Assembly: GCF_001279695.1 (NCBI RefSeq)
Contig: NZ_LGDD01000093.1
Location: 1-29,119, forward strand
Source: Streptomyces sp. WM6378
GTDB taxonomy: Bacteria > Actinomycetota > Actinomycetes > Streptomycetales > Streptomycetaceae
Direction: 5' to 3'
Length of the DNA: 29,119 nucleotides
The translations under genes and the position numbers were made by a program. Shown here piece after piece: positions 16,501-24,694 of this stretch (the first letter of the stretch is position 1; each line of letters opens with the position of its first letter). The notes under the pieces are model-generated. The model was not told where the DNA came from. It worked only from the letters and a program-made list of their open reading frames with translations, and searched no databases.

Positions 16501-17349
16501 ATGGCCGGAAAGAGCAGCAGGAAGGCGAAGCCGGGCTCCGGGGCAAGGGACGCAGCATCGGAGCTGCCCAAAGCTCTGTACGAGGCGGAGCTGTACCGCT
16601 TGCAGACGGAACTCGTGAGGCTTCAGGAATGGGTGCGCGCGGAGCGGGCCCGCCTGGTCGTCGTCTTCGAGGGGCGGGACGCGGCGGGCAAGGGAAGCAC
16701 GATCAAGCGCGTGGCGGAACACCTCAATCCGCGCGTGGCCCGCATCGTCGCCCTGCCGACGCCGACCGAGCGGGAGCGCACCCAGTGGTACTTCCAGCGC
16801 TACGTCCAGCACCTACCGGCCGGTGGCGAGATCGTGCTGTTCGACCGCAGCTGGTACAACCGGGCCGGGGTCGAGCACGTCATGGGCTTCTGTACGGGCC
16901 AGGAGCACCAGCGGTTCCTGCGCCAGTGCCCGGTCTTCGAGCGCATGCTGGTGGAGGACGGGATCCTGCTGCGGAAGTACTGGTTCTCGGTGAGCGACTC
17001 CGTCCAGGAGGAGCGGTTCCGGCGGCGTCTGGAGGACCCCACCCGACGGTGGAAGCTCTCCACCATCGACATGGAGTCGATCAGCCGGTGGGAGGCCTAT
17101 TCGCGCGCGAAGGACGACATGTTCGTCCATACGGACATCGCCGAGGCTCCATGGTTCGTCGTCGAGAGCGACGACAAGCGCGCTGCCCGTATCAACATGA
17201 TCGCCCACCTGCTCTCGACGATTGCGTACCGCACAGTTCCGAGTGCGGCACTGGAGCTGCCCCGGCGGCCGCCGAACACGGGCTACCAGCGGCCGCCGAG
17301 AGACCTGCAGAGCTACGTCCCTGATCACGCCGCGTCGCTCAGGGCGTGA
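16501..17349 (+). CDS. ppk2: Polyphosphate kinase 2 family protein
   Basis: 282 residues. Walker A is G58-RDAAGKG with K64, followed by a Walker B-like D115 (FDRSWYNRAGVEHVMGF) and the lid region with PTERERTQWYFQRYV. PPK2 enzymes transfer phosphate between polyphosphate and nucleotides, usually making GTP or ATP from NDP, or the reverse. The subclass (NDP or NMP acceptor) cannot be settled by eye. ATG 16501 is chosen for GGGAGG about 7 nt upstream and because conserved sequence begins about 25 residues later. The gene converges on a universal stress protein gene 12 bp downstream. It fits an energy-saving role under hypoxia. Confidence 0.93.
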   Translation: MAGKSSRKAKPGSGARDAASELPKALYEAELYRLQTELVRLQEWVRAERARLVVVFEGRDAAGKGSTIKRVAEHLNPRVARIVALPTPTERERTQWYFQRYVQHLPAGGEIVLFDRSWYNRAGVEHVMGFCTGQEHQRFLRQCPVFERMLVEDGILLRKYWFSVSDSVQEERFRRRLEDPTRRWKLSTIDMESISRWEAYSRAKDDMFVHTDIAEAPWFVVESDDKRAARINMIAHLLSTIAYRTVPSAALELPRRPPNTGYQRPPRDLQSYVPDHAASLRA

Positions 17350-17361
17350 CGCAATCACGGG

Positions 17362-18234
17362 TCAAACCCGCTGCGGCACCACGGCCACCGGGCAGGCGGC
17401 ATGATGCAGCACCGCGTGACAGGTGCGGCTCAGCTGAAGCCCGAGGCCCTTGTTCCGGCGTGCTCCCACGACCAGGAGATCGGCCGCCGCCGACCGGTCC
17501 ACCAGCACCCTGTGCGTAGGGCCTTCGACGGTATCGGGCCGGACCGGCACATCAGGGTGCCCAATCCGGGCCGCGCGCAGTGCCTCGTCGAGTTCTGCTG
17601 CCGCCGTGCCCTCGGGAGTGTCTCCCGCAGCTTTGTCCGCTGCCGCCGGGGCGGTGCGTCGGCGTACGGGGCTCCGCCAGGCGTGCACGGCGTCCAGGGC
17701 ACTGCCCCTGGTCCCGGCTTCCCGGAAGGCGAACTCGACCGCGGTCGAGTTCCTGTCGGGATGGCCCACCCCGAGCAGGATGCGTTCGTGCCTGCCGTCG
17801 ACGGCCGATCGGTCGCCCCGCACGACGACCACCGGGCAGCGCGCCCAGGAAGCGACGCCCAGGCCGACCGACCCGAGCAGCATCCCTTTGATGCTGCCCC
17901 GGCCGCGCGAGCCGACGATCACGGCCGCGGCGCCGTCGCTCTCGCGCAGCAGCGCATCGGTCGGCTCCTGCGGGAGGACGGCGGCGGTCGTCCGCACGCC
18001 GTGATTGCGGCGGTGCGCCCGCTCCCCCGCCGCGTCGAGGATGGCATCGGCCAGCGCCCGGTCAGATGCGTTCGGCGAGCTGTAGACGTAAGCCGCACCT
18101 TCGTAGTGCTCCCACAGCGAGGCGTACACGAGCCGTAGCGGCAGGCCACGCAGGGCGGCTTCGTCGGCCGCCCAGTCCACCGCCCGCAGGCTCTCCTCGG
18201 AACCGTCCACTCCGACGACCAGTGATTGCTCCAT
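17362..18234 (-). CDS. Universal stress protein, tandem USP domains
   Basis: 290 residues with two USP domains. Domain 1 begins VVGVDGSEESLRAVDWA and contains the ATP-binding pattern GSRGRGSIKGMLLGS (Gx2Gx9GS). Domain 2 begins ILLGVGHPDRNS and ends VLHHAACPVAVVP with a less typical nucleotide loop (GARRNKGLGLQLS). The start is ATG 18234, supported by AAGGAG 8 nt upstream and by the conserved N-terminus MEQSLVVGVDGS; more upstream in-frame codons are ignored. Tandem USPs such as Rv2623 are DosR targets that bind ATP and slow growth. Close paralogue of the protein at 19548. Confidence 0.93.
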   Translation of the reverse strand: MEQSLVVGVDGSEESLRAVDWAADEAALRGLPLRLVYASLWEHYEGAAYVYSSPNASDRALADAILDAAGERAHRRNHGVRTTAAVLPQEPTDALLRESDGAAAVIVGSRGRGSIKGMLLGSVGLGVASWARCPVVVVRGDRSAVDGRHERILLGVGHPDRNSTAVEFAFREAGTRGSALDAVHAWRSPVRRRTAPAAADKAAGDTPEGTAAAELDEALRAARIGHPDVPVRPDTVEGPTHRVLVDRSAAADLLVVGARRNKGLGLQLSRTCHAVLHHAACPVAVVPQRV

Positions 18235-18447
18235 GGCTCTGTCTCCTTCCGGAACGTGGGGGCACGGGGCTGAGACCCGTTCTGGCCAGCCGCGATACCG
18301 CTGATGGTCGTCGTGACCGCCGATGTAGTGCCGCTCCTCGATAACCGCTTCCCGCTCACCCGGCCGCCGACGCGCACGCCCCGCGGCCTTGGGCTCGGCG
18401 CGGGATTGTGCCACTCCCATGAAACTCCTGACAGCCGACACAGGCAG

Positions 18448-18484
18448 TGGGCCGTACGGGCCAACGAAGGTGCCGACCGGCTTC
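18448..18484. promoter_or_regulatory. Paired DevR/OsdR-like sites, distal pair in divergent USP region
   Basis: The 354-bp gap 18235-18588 between divergent universal stress protein genes holds two site pairs. This first pair is TGGGCCGTACGGGCCA (18448-18463) and GGTGCCGACCGGCTTC (18469-18484), with centres 21 bp apart. Each differs from the consensus arms at about three positions. The pair is 214 bp upstream of the minus-strand gene start and so may serve either gene. Outside the two pairs nothing else is recognised in this gap. Confidence 0.5.
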
Positions 18485-18500
18485 CCCCGGCGCCGTAGAA

Positions 18501-18537
18501 GGACCCACACGGCCCCGTGCCGGGACCCACCGGCACC
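18501..18537. promoter_or_regulatory. Paired DevR/OsdR-like sites, proximal pair before the short USP gene
   Basis: GGACCCACACGGCCCC (18501-18516) and GGGACCCACCGGCACC (18522-18537) have centres 21 bp apart. The right arm of the first is perfect (CGGCCCC) and the second keeps GGG-CC and CGGC-CC. The pair ends 51 nt before ATG 18589. Recurrence of the 21-bp phase, the same as at 19435 and 27475, is the main support. Confidence 0.55.
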
Positions 18538-18588
18538 TACTCGCCGGCCGGGCGCCGCACCACGCTGGAATCGGAGGAGGTGGGCCTG

Positions 18589-18879
18589 ATGCTCCAGCCG
18601 ATCGTTGTGGGCCTGGACGGATCGCGTGAAAGTGTTGCCGCAGCCGACTGGGCGGCGAGGGAGGCACTGCGGCGCGGACTGCCCCTGCGCCTGGTCCACG
18701 CCTGGGAGGGCTCGCCCGAGCCGGCCGAATCGACTGCCCTGCCCGAACTCAGGGTCCCGCAGTCGTTGGTCATCGGGCGCGAGGCACCTCACCCGACAGC
18801 CGGGGGCCACCTGGGACGCGTCGCACCCGCGGCGATCCACCACGTCCGGTGCCCCGTCCCCGTGATCGCACACGACTGA
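18589..18879 (+). CDS. Internally shortened universal stress protein
   Basis: 96 residues. The N-terminus is a normal USP start (IVVGLDGSRESVAAADWAAR, then LPLRLVHAWE). After about residue 55 it jumps to the end of a USP domain: SLVIGRE, then GGHLGRVAPAAIHHVRCPVP. About 50-60 residues of a usual 140-150-residue domain are missing, including much of the central sheet and the usual long ATP loop. The reading frame is intact and GGAGGAGG lies 8 nt before the ATG, so it may still be made. It could be a decaying gene or a reduced protein. The flavodoxin gene starts 28 nt later. Confidence 0.7.
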   Translation: MLQPIVVGLDGSRESVAAADWAAREALRRGLPLRLVHAWEGSPEPAESTALPELRVPQSLVIGREAPHPTAGGHLGRVAPAAIHHVRCPVPVIAHD

Positions 18880-18907
18880 CCGGATTCCGGCGAGGTGAGG
18901 TGAGGTC

Positions 18908-19417
18908 ATGAACATCCTGGTGGGCTACGCGACCGCGCACGGCTCCACCCGAGAGATCGCCGAGCACATCGGTGCCCGGCTCGGCGAGGCCGGCATCAAG
19001 GCCGATGTGCGGGCCATGACCAAGGTCGGGCGCCTCAACGGGTACGAGGCGTTCGTGCTCGGCAGCGCGGTCCACGGCCAGGCGTGGCTGCCCGAGGCGA
19101 AGGACTTCGTCCGCCGCAACAGCACACTGCTCTGCTTCCGCCCTGTCTGGCTCTTCAGCGTCGGGATGCCCGGGGCGCTGCACGGGCCGTGGCGGCGACT
19201 CGCCCGCAAGGAGGAACCGCTCATCGCTCAGGGCCTACCGGGTCAACTGCCCTACCGCAGCCACCTGTTGATGTCGGGCGTCATCACCCCTGACCAGCTC
19301 TCGGCCCGCGGTCGCATCCTCTTCCGGCTGATGGGCTGCCGATACGGCGATTTCCGCGACTGGGACGCGATCGACGCCTGGACGGACCGGGTTTCCAAGG
19401 ACTTGTCCCGCGTCTGA
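18908..19417 (+). CDS. Flavodoxin-domain protein (HemG-like), second copy
   Basis: 169 residues. The FMN phosphate loop YATAHGSTREIA is at about 7-18; VLGSAVHGQAWLPEAKDFV and WLFSVGMP follow, and the end (GDFRDWDAIDAWTDRV) resembles the C-terminus of the paralogue at 5081 (GDFRDFEQTAAWASGI). This is the flavodoxin_5/HemG-like family; the physiological electron partner is unknown. ATG 18908 follows AGGTGAGGTGAGG. It probably shares a transcript with the short universal stress protein gene. An operator pair begins 17 nt after the stop and serves the next gene. Confidence 0.85.
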   Translation: MNILVGYATAHGSTREIAEHIGARLGEAGIKADVRAMTKVGRLNGYEAFVLGSAVHGQAWLPEAKDFVRRNSTLLCFRPVWLFSVGMPGALHGPWRRLARKEEPLIAQGLPGQLPYRSHLLMSGVITPDQLSARGRILFRLMGCRYGDFRDWDAIDAWTDRVSKDLSRV

Positions 19418-19434
19418 CAGCGGGCCTGCCCGAG

Positions 19435-19471
19435 GGGGCCGAACGGCCCCAACCAGGGCCGGCTCGGCCCC
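19435..19471. promoter_or_regulatory. Paired DevR/OsdR-like operators upstream of the USP-GAPDH run
   Basis: GGGGCCGAACGGCCCC (19435-19450) has perfect arms. The second copy at 19455-19471 has AGGGCCG and CGGCCCC arms around a 3-bp centre (GCT), so its centre is about 20.5-21 bp from the first. It is followed by TGTTCC and ends 76 nt before ATG 19548. Clear strong pair; probably drives 19548-24608. Confidence 0.72.
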
Positions 19472-19547
19472 TGTTCCCCGCCGCGAGGACGCACCACCGT
19501 GGTGCCCAGGCCCCTTCCGGCAAGCGAGCTGAAAGGCGGTGGGGAGC

Positions 19548-20423
19548 ATGGACCTGCCCCTGATCGTGGGCATCGACGGCTCGGATTCGAGCCTTCAGGC
19601 AGTCGACTGGGCCGTGGACGAGGCAAGTCTGCGCGGACTCCCGCTGAGGCTGCTGTACGCCTCACTCTGGGAGCGCTACGAAGGCGCCTCCTACACGTAT
19701 GACCTCGGGGTTCCGACGAAGGACGATTCCAGCGAGGGCATCATGGGGGCCGCGGCCGAACGTGCCCTGCGGCGCAATCCGGATGTCAAGGTATCGACGT
19801 CCGTGCTGCCCGAGGAGGCCGAGCCCGCCCTGCTGCGCGAGGCGCGCAACGCGACGGCTCTGATCACGGGCTCGCGCGGTCGCGGCCCGCTCGCCGAACT
19901 CCTGCTCGGCTCGGTGAGCCTGGCGATGGCGGCCCGCGCACACTGCCCCGTCGTCGTGGTGCGGGGCGGCGAGACGAGTCGCGCCGGCGGCCATGGGCGC
20001 GTACTGCTCGGAGTCGCGGACCCCGGGCCGGACCTGGCGTCGGTACGGTTCGCCTTCCGCGAGGCCGAGGCACGGCACTGTCCCGTTGAAGCCGTGTCCG
20101 CATGGCGCTGTCCGGCACAGGATGCCCGGGCCCACCCCGTGCCGGCAGCGGAATTCTCCGCGGAGTACGAAGCCCGGGCGTCGGCTCTGCTCGACACGGC
20201 CCTCAAGGCGGCCGCGGCCGACCACCCCGAAGTCCATTTGGCCCGCAGCGTCGTCGAGGGCCCGGCCCACAAGGTGCTGCGGGACCTCAGTGTCACCGCC
20301 GACCTCCTGGTCCTCGGCGCACATCGCCACCACAGCCACGTCGGCCTCCAGCTCGGACGCGTCGCCCACGCCCTGCTGCACCACGCCGACTGCCCGGTGG
20401 CGATCGTGCCGCAGCACGACTGA
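19548..20423 (+). CDS. Universal stress protein, tandem USP domains
   Basis: 291 residues, two USP domains. Domain 1 begins LIVGIDGSDSSLQAVDWAVD and has the ATP motif GSRGRGPLAELLLGS; domain 2 begins VLLGVADPGPD and ends LLHHADCPVAIVP with loop GAHRHHSHVGLQLG. ATG 19548 is preferred over the GTG at 19539 because it aligns with the N-terminus of the paralogue at 18234; the GTG remains possible. The phrase LRLLYASLWERYEGASY is shared almost exactly with that paralogue, so the two arose by duplication. GAPDH follows after 47 nt without an operator, suggesting cotranscription. Confidence 0.93.
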   Translation: MDLPLIVGIDGSDSSLQAVDWAVDEASLRGLPLRLLYASLWERYEGASYTYDLGVPTKDDSSEGIMGAAAERALRRNPDVKVSTSVLPEEAEPALLREARNATALITGSRGRGPLAELLLGSVSLAMAARAHCPVVVVRGGETSRAGGHGRVLLGVADPGPDLASVRFAFREAEARHCPVEAVSAWRCPAQDARAHPVPAAEFSAEYEARASALLDTALKAAAADHPEVHLARSVVEGPAHKVLRDLSVTADLLVLGAHRHHSHVGLQLGRVAHALLHHADCPVAIVPQHD

Positions 20424-20470
20424 CCGAAGCCCCCATGTGACCAGCCCGGTACGAGATGAAGGAGCGCTCC

Positions 20471-21484
20471 ATGACGGTGCGAGTGGGCATCAACGGATTC
20501 GGCCGCGTAGGCCGCAACTACCTGCGCGCTCTGCTGGAGCGCGGCAGCGACACCACCGGCGTGGAAGTGGTGGCCGTGAACGACATCACCGCACCCAGCA
20601 CCCTGGCCCATCTCCTCACGTACGACTCCACCTACGGCAGGCTCCGGCACCACGTCGAGCACGACAGCGCCTCGCTCACCGTCGACGGCCGACGCATCGC
20701 CGTCACCACGGAACGCGACCCCGCCGCGCTGGACTGGGGCGCCCAGCAGGTCGACGTGGTCATCGAGTCGTCGGGCCGCTTCCGGGACCGTCGCCACGCG
20801 GCACTCCACCTCAAGAACGGGGCTCGGAAAGTGCTGCTCTCGGCGCCCGGCAGGGAGGCCGACCTCACGGTGGTGATGGGTGTCAACGAGCACACATACG
20901 ACGCGCTGCAACACCATGTGATCTCCGCCGCCTCCTGCACCACCAACTGTGTGGTGCCCATGGCTGTCGTGCTGCACGAGCGGTTCGGCATCGCCAAAGG
21001 TACGATGACGACCATCCACGGCTACACCAACGACCAAGCGCTCCTGGACAGCCCGCACAAGGATCTGCGCCGGGCCCGGTCGGCCGCGCTCAGCATCATT
21101 CCCACCAGTACGGGCGCCGCTCGTGCGGTCGGAGCGGTCGTGCCGGAACTCGACGGAGTGCTCGACGGCCTGGCGGTGCGCGTCCCGGTCGAGGACGGCT
21201 CGCTGACCGACCTCACGGTGGTGCTGCGCCGCGAGACCACCGCCGACGAGGTCAATGCCGCATTCGCCGAGGCGGCACAGGGGCAGCTGAACGGCATCCT
21301 GAGGGTCGCCGACGCACCGATCGTCTCCCGGGACGTCATCGGAGATCCCGCCTCGTGCCTCTTTGACCCCGGTCTCACCCAGGCGCACGGCGATCTGGTC
21401 AAGGTCTTCGGCTGGTACGACAACGAGTGGGGCTACAGCAACCGGCTGCTCGACCTCACCGGCTACGTCGCCGAGCGACTGTGA
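20471..21484 (+). CDS. gap: NAD-type glyceraldehyde-3-phosphate dehydrogenase
   Basis: 337 residues. The Rossmann start VGINGFGRVGRNYLRAL is followed by the NAD-selecting Asp in VAVNDIT. Catalytic C156 sits in SAASCTTNC, and the C-terminal signature WYDNEWGYSNR is present. It oxidises glyceraldehyde-3-phosphate with NAD+ and phosphate. ATG 20471 is chosen for AAGGAG 6 nt upstream; the ATG at 20456 overlaps that ribosome site. Its stop overlaps the GTG of the HAD gene (GTGA), so it is in an operon with sugar-phosphate enzymes. It is probably an additional, condition-specific copy rather than the housekeeping gap gene (inference from context). Confidence 0.95.
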   Translation: MTVRVGINGFGRVGRNYLRALLERGSDTTGVEVVAVNDITAPSTLAHLLTYDSTYGRLRHHVEHDSASLTVDGRRIAVTTERDPAALDWGAQQVDVVIESSGRFRDRRHAALHLKNGARKVLLSAPGREADLTVVMGVNEHTYDALQHHVISAASCTTNCVVPMAVVLHERFGIAKGTMTTIHGYTNDQALLDSPHKDLRRARSAALSIIPTSTGAARAVGAVVPELDGVLDGLAVRVPVEDGSLTDLTVVLRRETTADEVNAAFAEAAQGQLNGILRVADAPIVSRDVIGDPASCLFDPGLTQAHGDLVKVFGWYDNEWGYSNRLLDLTGYVAERL

Positions 21485-22218
21485 TTCCCGCAGCGCTGCG
21501 CGGCTTGCGCGCCGTGGTCCTCGACACCGACGGAGTGATCACGGACTCGGCACGGGTGCACGCCGAAGCTTGGAAGGCTGCCTTCGACGCCCACATCCTG
21601 GAGCATCCGCCCCAGGACCCGTACCAGCGGCGGCCGTTCGACGTACGCACCGACTACCTCCAGTACGTCGACGGCAAGTCGCGCATCGACGGCGCGACGG
21701 CCTTCATGGCCTCACGCGGACTGCGCACGGACGGAGGACTGGCGGAGGCGGTCGCCGCGGACAAGGAGCGGCTGTTCGTCCAACGCCTGCGCGCGGGCGG
21801 CATCGACGCCTATCCGGGCACCGTCCGCTTCCTGCAGGCGCTGCGGCAGGACGGAATCCGATGCGCCGCGGCGTCCGCATCGCGGCATGCGGGCGAGCTC
21901 CTCGTGCACGCTGGGGTGATGGACCTCTTCGAGGTACTCGTCGACGGCACCGAGGCGGCCCGGCTCGGCCTGCCGGGCAAACCTGACCCCGCACTGTTCC
22001 TGGAAGCGGCCCGGCGGCTCGAAGTAGCCGTTGCGCAGACGGCTGTCGTGGAGGACGCCCTGGCCGGTGTCGAAGCCGGGCGGCGCGGCGGGTTCGGGGT
22101 GGTCGTCGGGGTGGACCGGACGGCGGGACGGGGAAATGGAACCGCCTTGCTCAAGCACGGAGCCGACCTGGTCGTGAAGGATCTCGGTGACCTGCTGACT
22201 GAAGAGGCCGGGACATGA
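21481..22218 (+). CDS. HAD-superfamily hydrolase, beta-phosphoglucomutase-like
   Basis: 245 residues. Motif I is DTDGVITDS (nucleophile and general acid Asp), motif II a Ser in AASASRHAGELL, motif III GKPDPALFLEA and motif IV VVEDALAGVEAG. A cap domain between motifs I and II has VDGKSRIDGA, typical of beta-phosphoglucomutase. The expected reaction is beta-glucose-1-phosphate to glucose-6-phosphate. The next gene is a GH65 phosphorylase that would supply that sugar phosphate, overlapping by 4 nt. The GTG 21481 start is coupled to the GAPDH stop. A phosphatase activity on another sugar phosphate is an alternative. Confidence 0.88.
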   Translation: MIPAALRGLRAVVLDTDGVITDSARVHAEAWKAAFDAHILEHPPQDPYQRRPFDVRTDYLQYVDGKSRIDGATAFMASRGLRTDGGLAEAVAADKERLFVQRLRAGGIDAYPGTVRFLQALRQDGIRCAAASASRHAGELLVHAGVMDLFEVLVDGTEAARLGLPGKPDPALFLEAARRLEVAVAQTAVVEDALAGVEAGRRGGFGVVVGVDRTAGRGNGTALLKHGADLVVKDLGDLLTEEAGT

Positions 22219-24608
22219 CGGACGAGGTGTGGCAGTACGAGGGCTACGAACCCGCGCAGGAGCGGGTGCGGGAGTCCCTGTGCACTCTCGGGAACGGCTA
22301 TTTCGCCACGCGCGGCGCCGCCCCGGAATGCACGGCTGACGCGGTCCACTATCCGGGTACTTATGCGGCGGGCTGTTACAACCGCCTCACCTCCACCGTC
22401 GCCGGCCGGGAAGTCGAGAACGAGGACCTGGTCAACCTCCCCAACTGGCTGCCGCTGCGCTTCCGGACGGATGGCGGTACGTGGTTCACACCGGACGGAA
22501 CGGAGCTTCTGTCGCACTGCCAGTCGCTGGACCTGCGAGCCGGGGTGCTGGAGCGCGAGTCGCGATACACGGATGTGGCGGGCCGGACACTGCGCGTGCG
22601 TCAGCTTCGCCTCGTGCACATGGCGGACCCTCACCTCGCCGCACTGCGCACGGAGTTCACGGCTGAGGGATGGTCCGGCGAACTGGAAGTGGAGTCCGCT
22701 CTCGACGCGACAGTGAGCAACACGGGCGTCGAACGCTACCGAGCACTCAACTCCTTGCACCTGACCGATACCGAAGCCGGTGCGGCGAACCCCGACACTA
22801 TCTGGCTGCGCTGCCGCACCACCGCCTCCGACCTCCGGATCGGCATGGCGGCCCGCATCGCCACCCCGGAAGCAGCCATCGAGGTGTGCAACGAGGAATG
22901 GCGGGCCGTCCAGCGCTTCCGCCTGCGACTGCGGCCCGGTCACTCGGCGACGGTCGACAAGACCGTTGCCCTGCACACCTCGCACGACCCTGCGATCGCC
23001 GACCCGCTCGGCGCCGCCGTCGACCGGGTCTCCCACGCTCCGGACTTTCCGACGCTCCTGGATACGCATCGCATGGCCTGGCAACACCTTTGGCAGAAAG
23101 CCGAGTTGACGGTTCCAGGGGACGCAGGACGCATTTTGCGGCTGCACCTCTTCCACGTCCTCCAGACGCTGTCCCCGCACACCGCCGACCTGGACGTCGG
23201 GGTGCCCGCGCGCGGCTTGCACGGCGAGGCTTACCGGGGCCATGTCTTCTGGGACGAGTTGTTCGTCCTGCCGTATCTCAACCTGCATTTCCCTGAGGTC
23301 TCCCGGGCCCTCCTCACCTACCGCCACCGCCGCTTGGGCGCGGCCCGCGACGCCGCACGTGCGGTCGGCCGGGCCGGTGCGATGTATCCGTGGCAGAGCG
23401 GGAGCGACGGCCGCGAGGAAACCCAGGAAATGCACCTCAACCCGCGCTCCGGACGCTGGCTGCCCGATCACTCACGGCTGCAGCACCATGTCGGCTCGGC
23501 GGTCGCGTACAACGTCTGGCGGTACTGGGAAGCCAGCGGTGACACGGATTTCCTGCACACCAAAGGCGCCGACATGTTGCTGGAGATCGCCCAGTTCTGG
23601 GCCGACTCGGCCACGTACGACGAAAGCCTGCGCCGCTACCGCATCCGCGGCGTGGTCGGCCCCGACGAGTATCACGATGCCTATCCCGACGCGAAGGAAC
23701 CTGGTCTCGACGACAACGCGTATACGAACGTCACCGCTGCCTGGGTGCTGGAGCGTGCCCTGGAGCTCCTCAGGACGCTGCCCGAGCCGTGCCGCCGGGA
23801 GCTCGCTGAGCGCACCGGCCTCGACACGGATGCCCCAGCCCGCTGGGAGGACATTTCTCGGGAGCTGTACGTTCCATTCCACTCCGGCGTGATCAGCCAG
23901 TTCAAGGGCTACGAGGAACTGGCCGCGCTGGACTGGGAGCGCTACCGGGCCAGGTACGGGGACATCCGCCGGCTCGACCGGATTCTGGAGGCCGAGGGAG
24001 ACACGGTCAACCGCTACCAGGCGTCCAAGCAGGCGGACGTGCTGATGCTCGGCCACCTCTTCTCCCCCGGAGAGCTCCGAGGTCTCTTCGCACGGCTCGG
24101 TCACCCGCTGGACGACGAGATCTGGAGCCGTACGGTCGACTACTACCTGCGCCGCACCAGTCACGGCTCCACACTCAGCGGCCTCGTGCACGGCTGGGTG
24201 TTGGCCAGGGCCAAACGAGCCGACGCATGGGAGTACGTGCAGGAGGCGCTCAAGGGCGACGTGGCCGATCTGCAGGGTGGCACCACCGGCGAGGGAATCC
24301 ACCTGGGTGCCATGGCGGGCACGCTCGACCTGGTCCAGCGCGGCCTGACCGGTCTGGAGACCCGCGGCGGTGCACTGTGGCTGGACCCGGTGCCGCTGCC
24401 CGAGCTCTCCGAGTACGGCTTCACGATCCGCTACCGGGGCCACTGGGGTGTACGGCTGCACATGCGGCCGGGGCGCCTGAGCGTGCGGGTCCCGGACTCC
24501 GACCGGGCGCCGATCGACATCGAGCTGCCCGGACGGACCGTCTCCGTCGCCCCGGGAGAGTCGTGTGAACTGGCCCTTCCGCACCACTGGCAACCGCGAT
24601 CCTCCTGA
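22215..24608 (+). CDS. Glycoside hydrolase family 65 disaccharide phosphorylase (trehalose/maltose/kojibiose type)
   Basis: 797 residues. The N-terminal beta-sandwich domain (from about 10, LGNGYFATRGA) leads to an (alpha/alpha)6 barrel with the catalytic acid E485 in GPDEYHDAYPD, then DDNAYTNV. KQADVLML (about 606) and TSHGSTLS (about 652) contain residues that bind phosphate in GH65 phosphorylases, so phosphorolysis rather than hydrolysis is expected. The product would be beta-glucose-1-phosphate plus glucose or another sugar. Which disaccharide is used cannot be read from sequence; trehalose is plausible because it is an abundant actinomycete reserve. ATG 22215 overlaps the HAD stop. Confidence 0.9.
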   Translation: MTDEVWQYEGYEPAQERVRESLCTLGNGYFATRGAAPECTADAVHYPGTYAAGCYNRLTSTVAGREVENEDLVNLPNWLPLRFRTDGGTWFTPDGTELLSHCQSLDLRAGVLERESRYTDVAGRTLRVRQLRLVHMADPHLAALRTEFTAEGWSGELEVESALDATVSNTGVERYRALNSLHLTDTEAGAANPDTIWLRCRTTASDLRIGMAARIATPEAAIEVCNEEWRAVQRFRLRLRPGHSATVDKTVALHTSHDPAIADPLGAAVDRVSHAPDFPTLLDTHRMAWQHLWQKAELTVPGDAGRILRLHLFHVLQTLSPHTADLDVGVPARGLHGEAYRGHVFWDELFVLPYLNLHFPEVSRALLTYRHRRLGAARDAARAVGRAGAMYPWQSGSDGREETQEMHLNPRSGRWLPDHSRLQHHVGSAVAYNVWRYWEASGDTDFLHTKGADMLLEIAQFWADSATYDESLRRYRIRGVVGPDEYHDAYPDAKEPGLDDNAYTNVTAAWVLERALELLRTLPEPCRRELAERTGLDTDAPARWEDISRELYVPFHSGVISQFKGYEELAALDWERYRARYGDIRRLDRILEAEGDTVNRYQASKQADVLMLGHLFSPGELRGLFARLGHPLDDEIWSRTVDYYLRRTSHGSTLSGLVHGWVLARAKRADAWEYVQEALKGDVADLQGGTTGEGIHLGAMAGTLDLVQRGLTGLETRGGALWLDPVPLPELSEYGFTIRYRGHWGVRLHMRPGRLSVRVPDSDRAPIDIELPGRTVSVAPGESCELALPHHWQPRSS

Positions 24609-24636
24609 CGGGTCACTCCGCGCAAGCCTGCTCGGC

Positions 24637-24694
24637 AGGGCCATACGGACCCGATCGATGCCCCTGTGGCCCATCCCGTGCCGGGTTCCCGGCA
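24637..24694. promoter_or_regulatory. Control region of PPDK: one DevR/OsdR-like site plus phased palindromes
   Basis: In the 181-bp gap before PPDK, AGGGCCATACGGACCC (24637-24652) matches the recurring site on both arms except two positions. A weak copy, ATGCCCCTGTGGCCCA (24658-24673), is centred 21 bp further on. A perfect palindrome of a different sequence, TGCCGGGTTCCCGGCA (24679-24694), is centred another 21 bp on and ends 95 nt before the ATG. The last could be another regulator's site or an RNA stem; there is no evidence to choose. Confidence 0.5.

Noticed and set aside
14604..17324. Long plus-strand frame covering the histidine kinase gene and running into PPK2
   Set aside because: It is antisense to the kinase and out of frame with PPK2; the translation is low complexity and rich in Arg, Pro and Gly.
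17357..17370. CGGGT/ACCCG stem between the convergent PPK2 and USP genes as a terminator
   Set aside because: The arms are only 5 bp and the stem overlaps the USP stop codon; support is too weak.
20456..20470. GAPDH start at ATG 20456
   Set aside because: It would place the AAGGAG ribosome site inside the coding region; ATG 20471 gives the normal MTVRVGINGFGRVG start.
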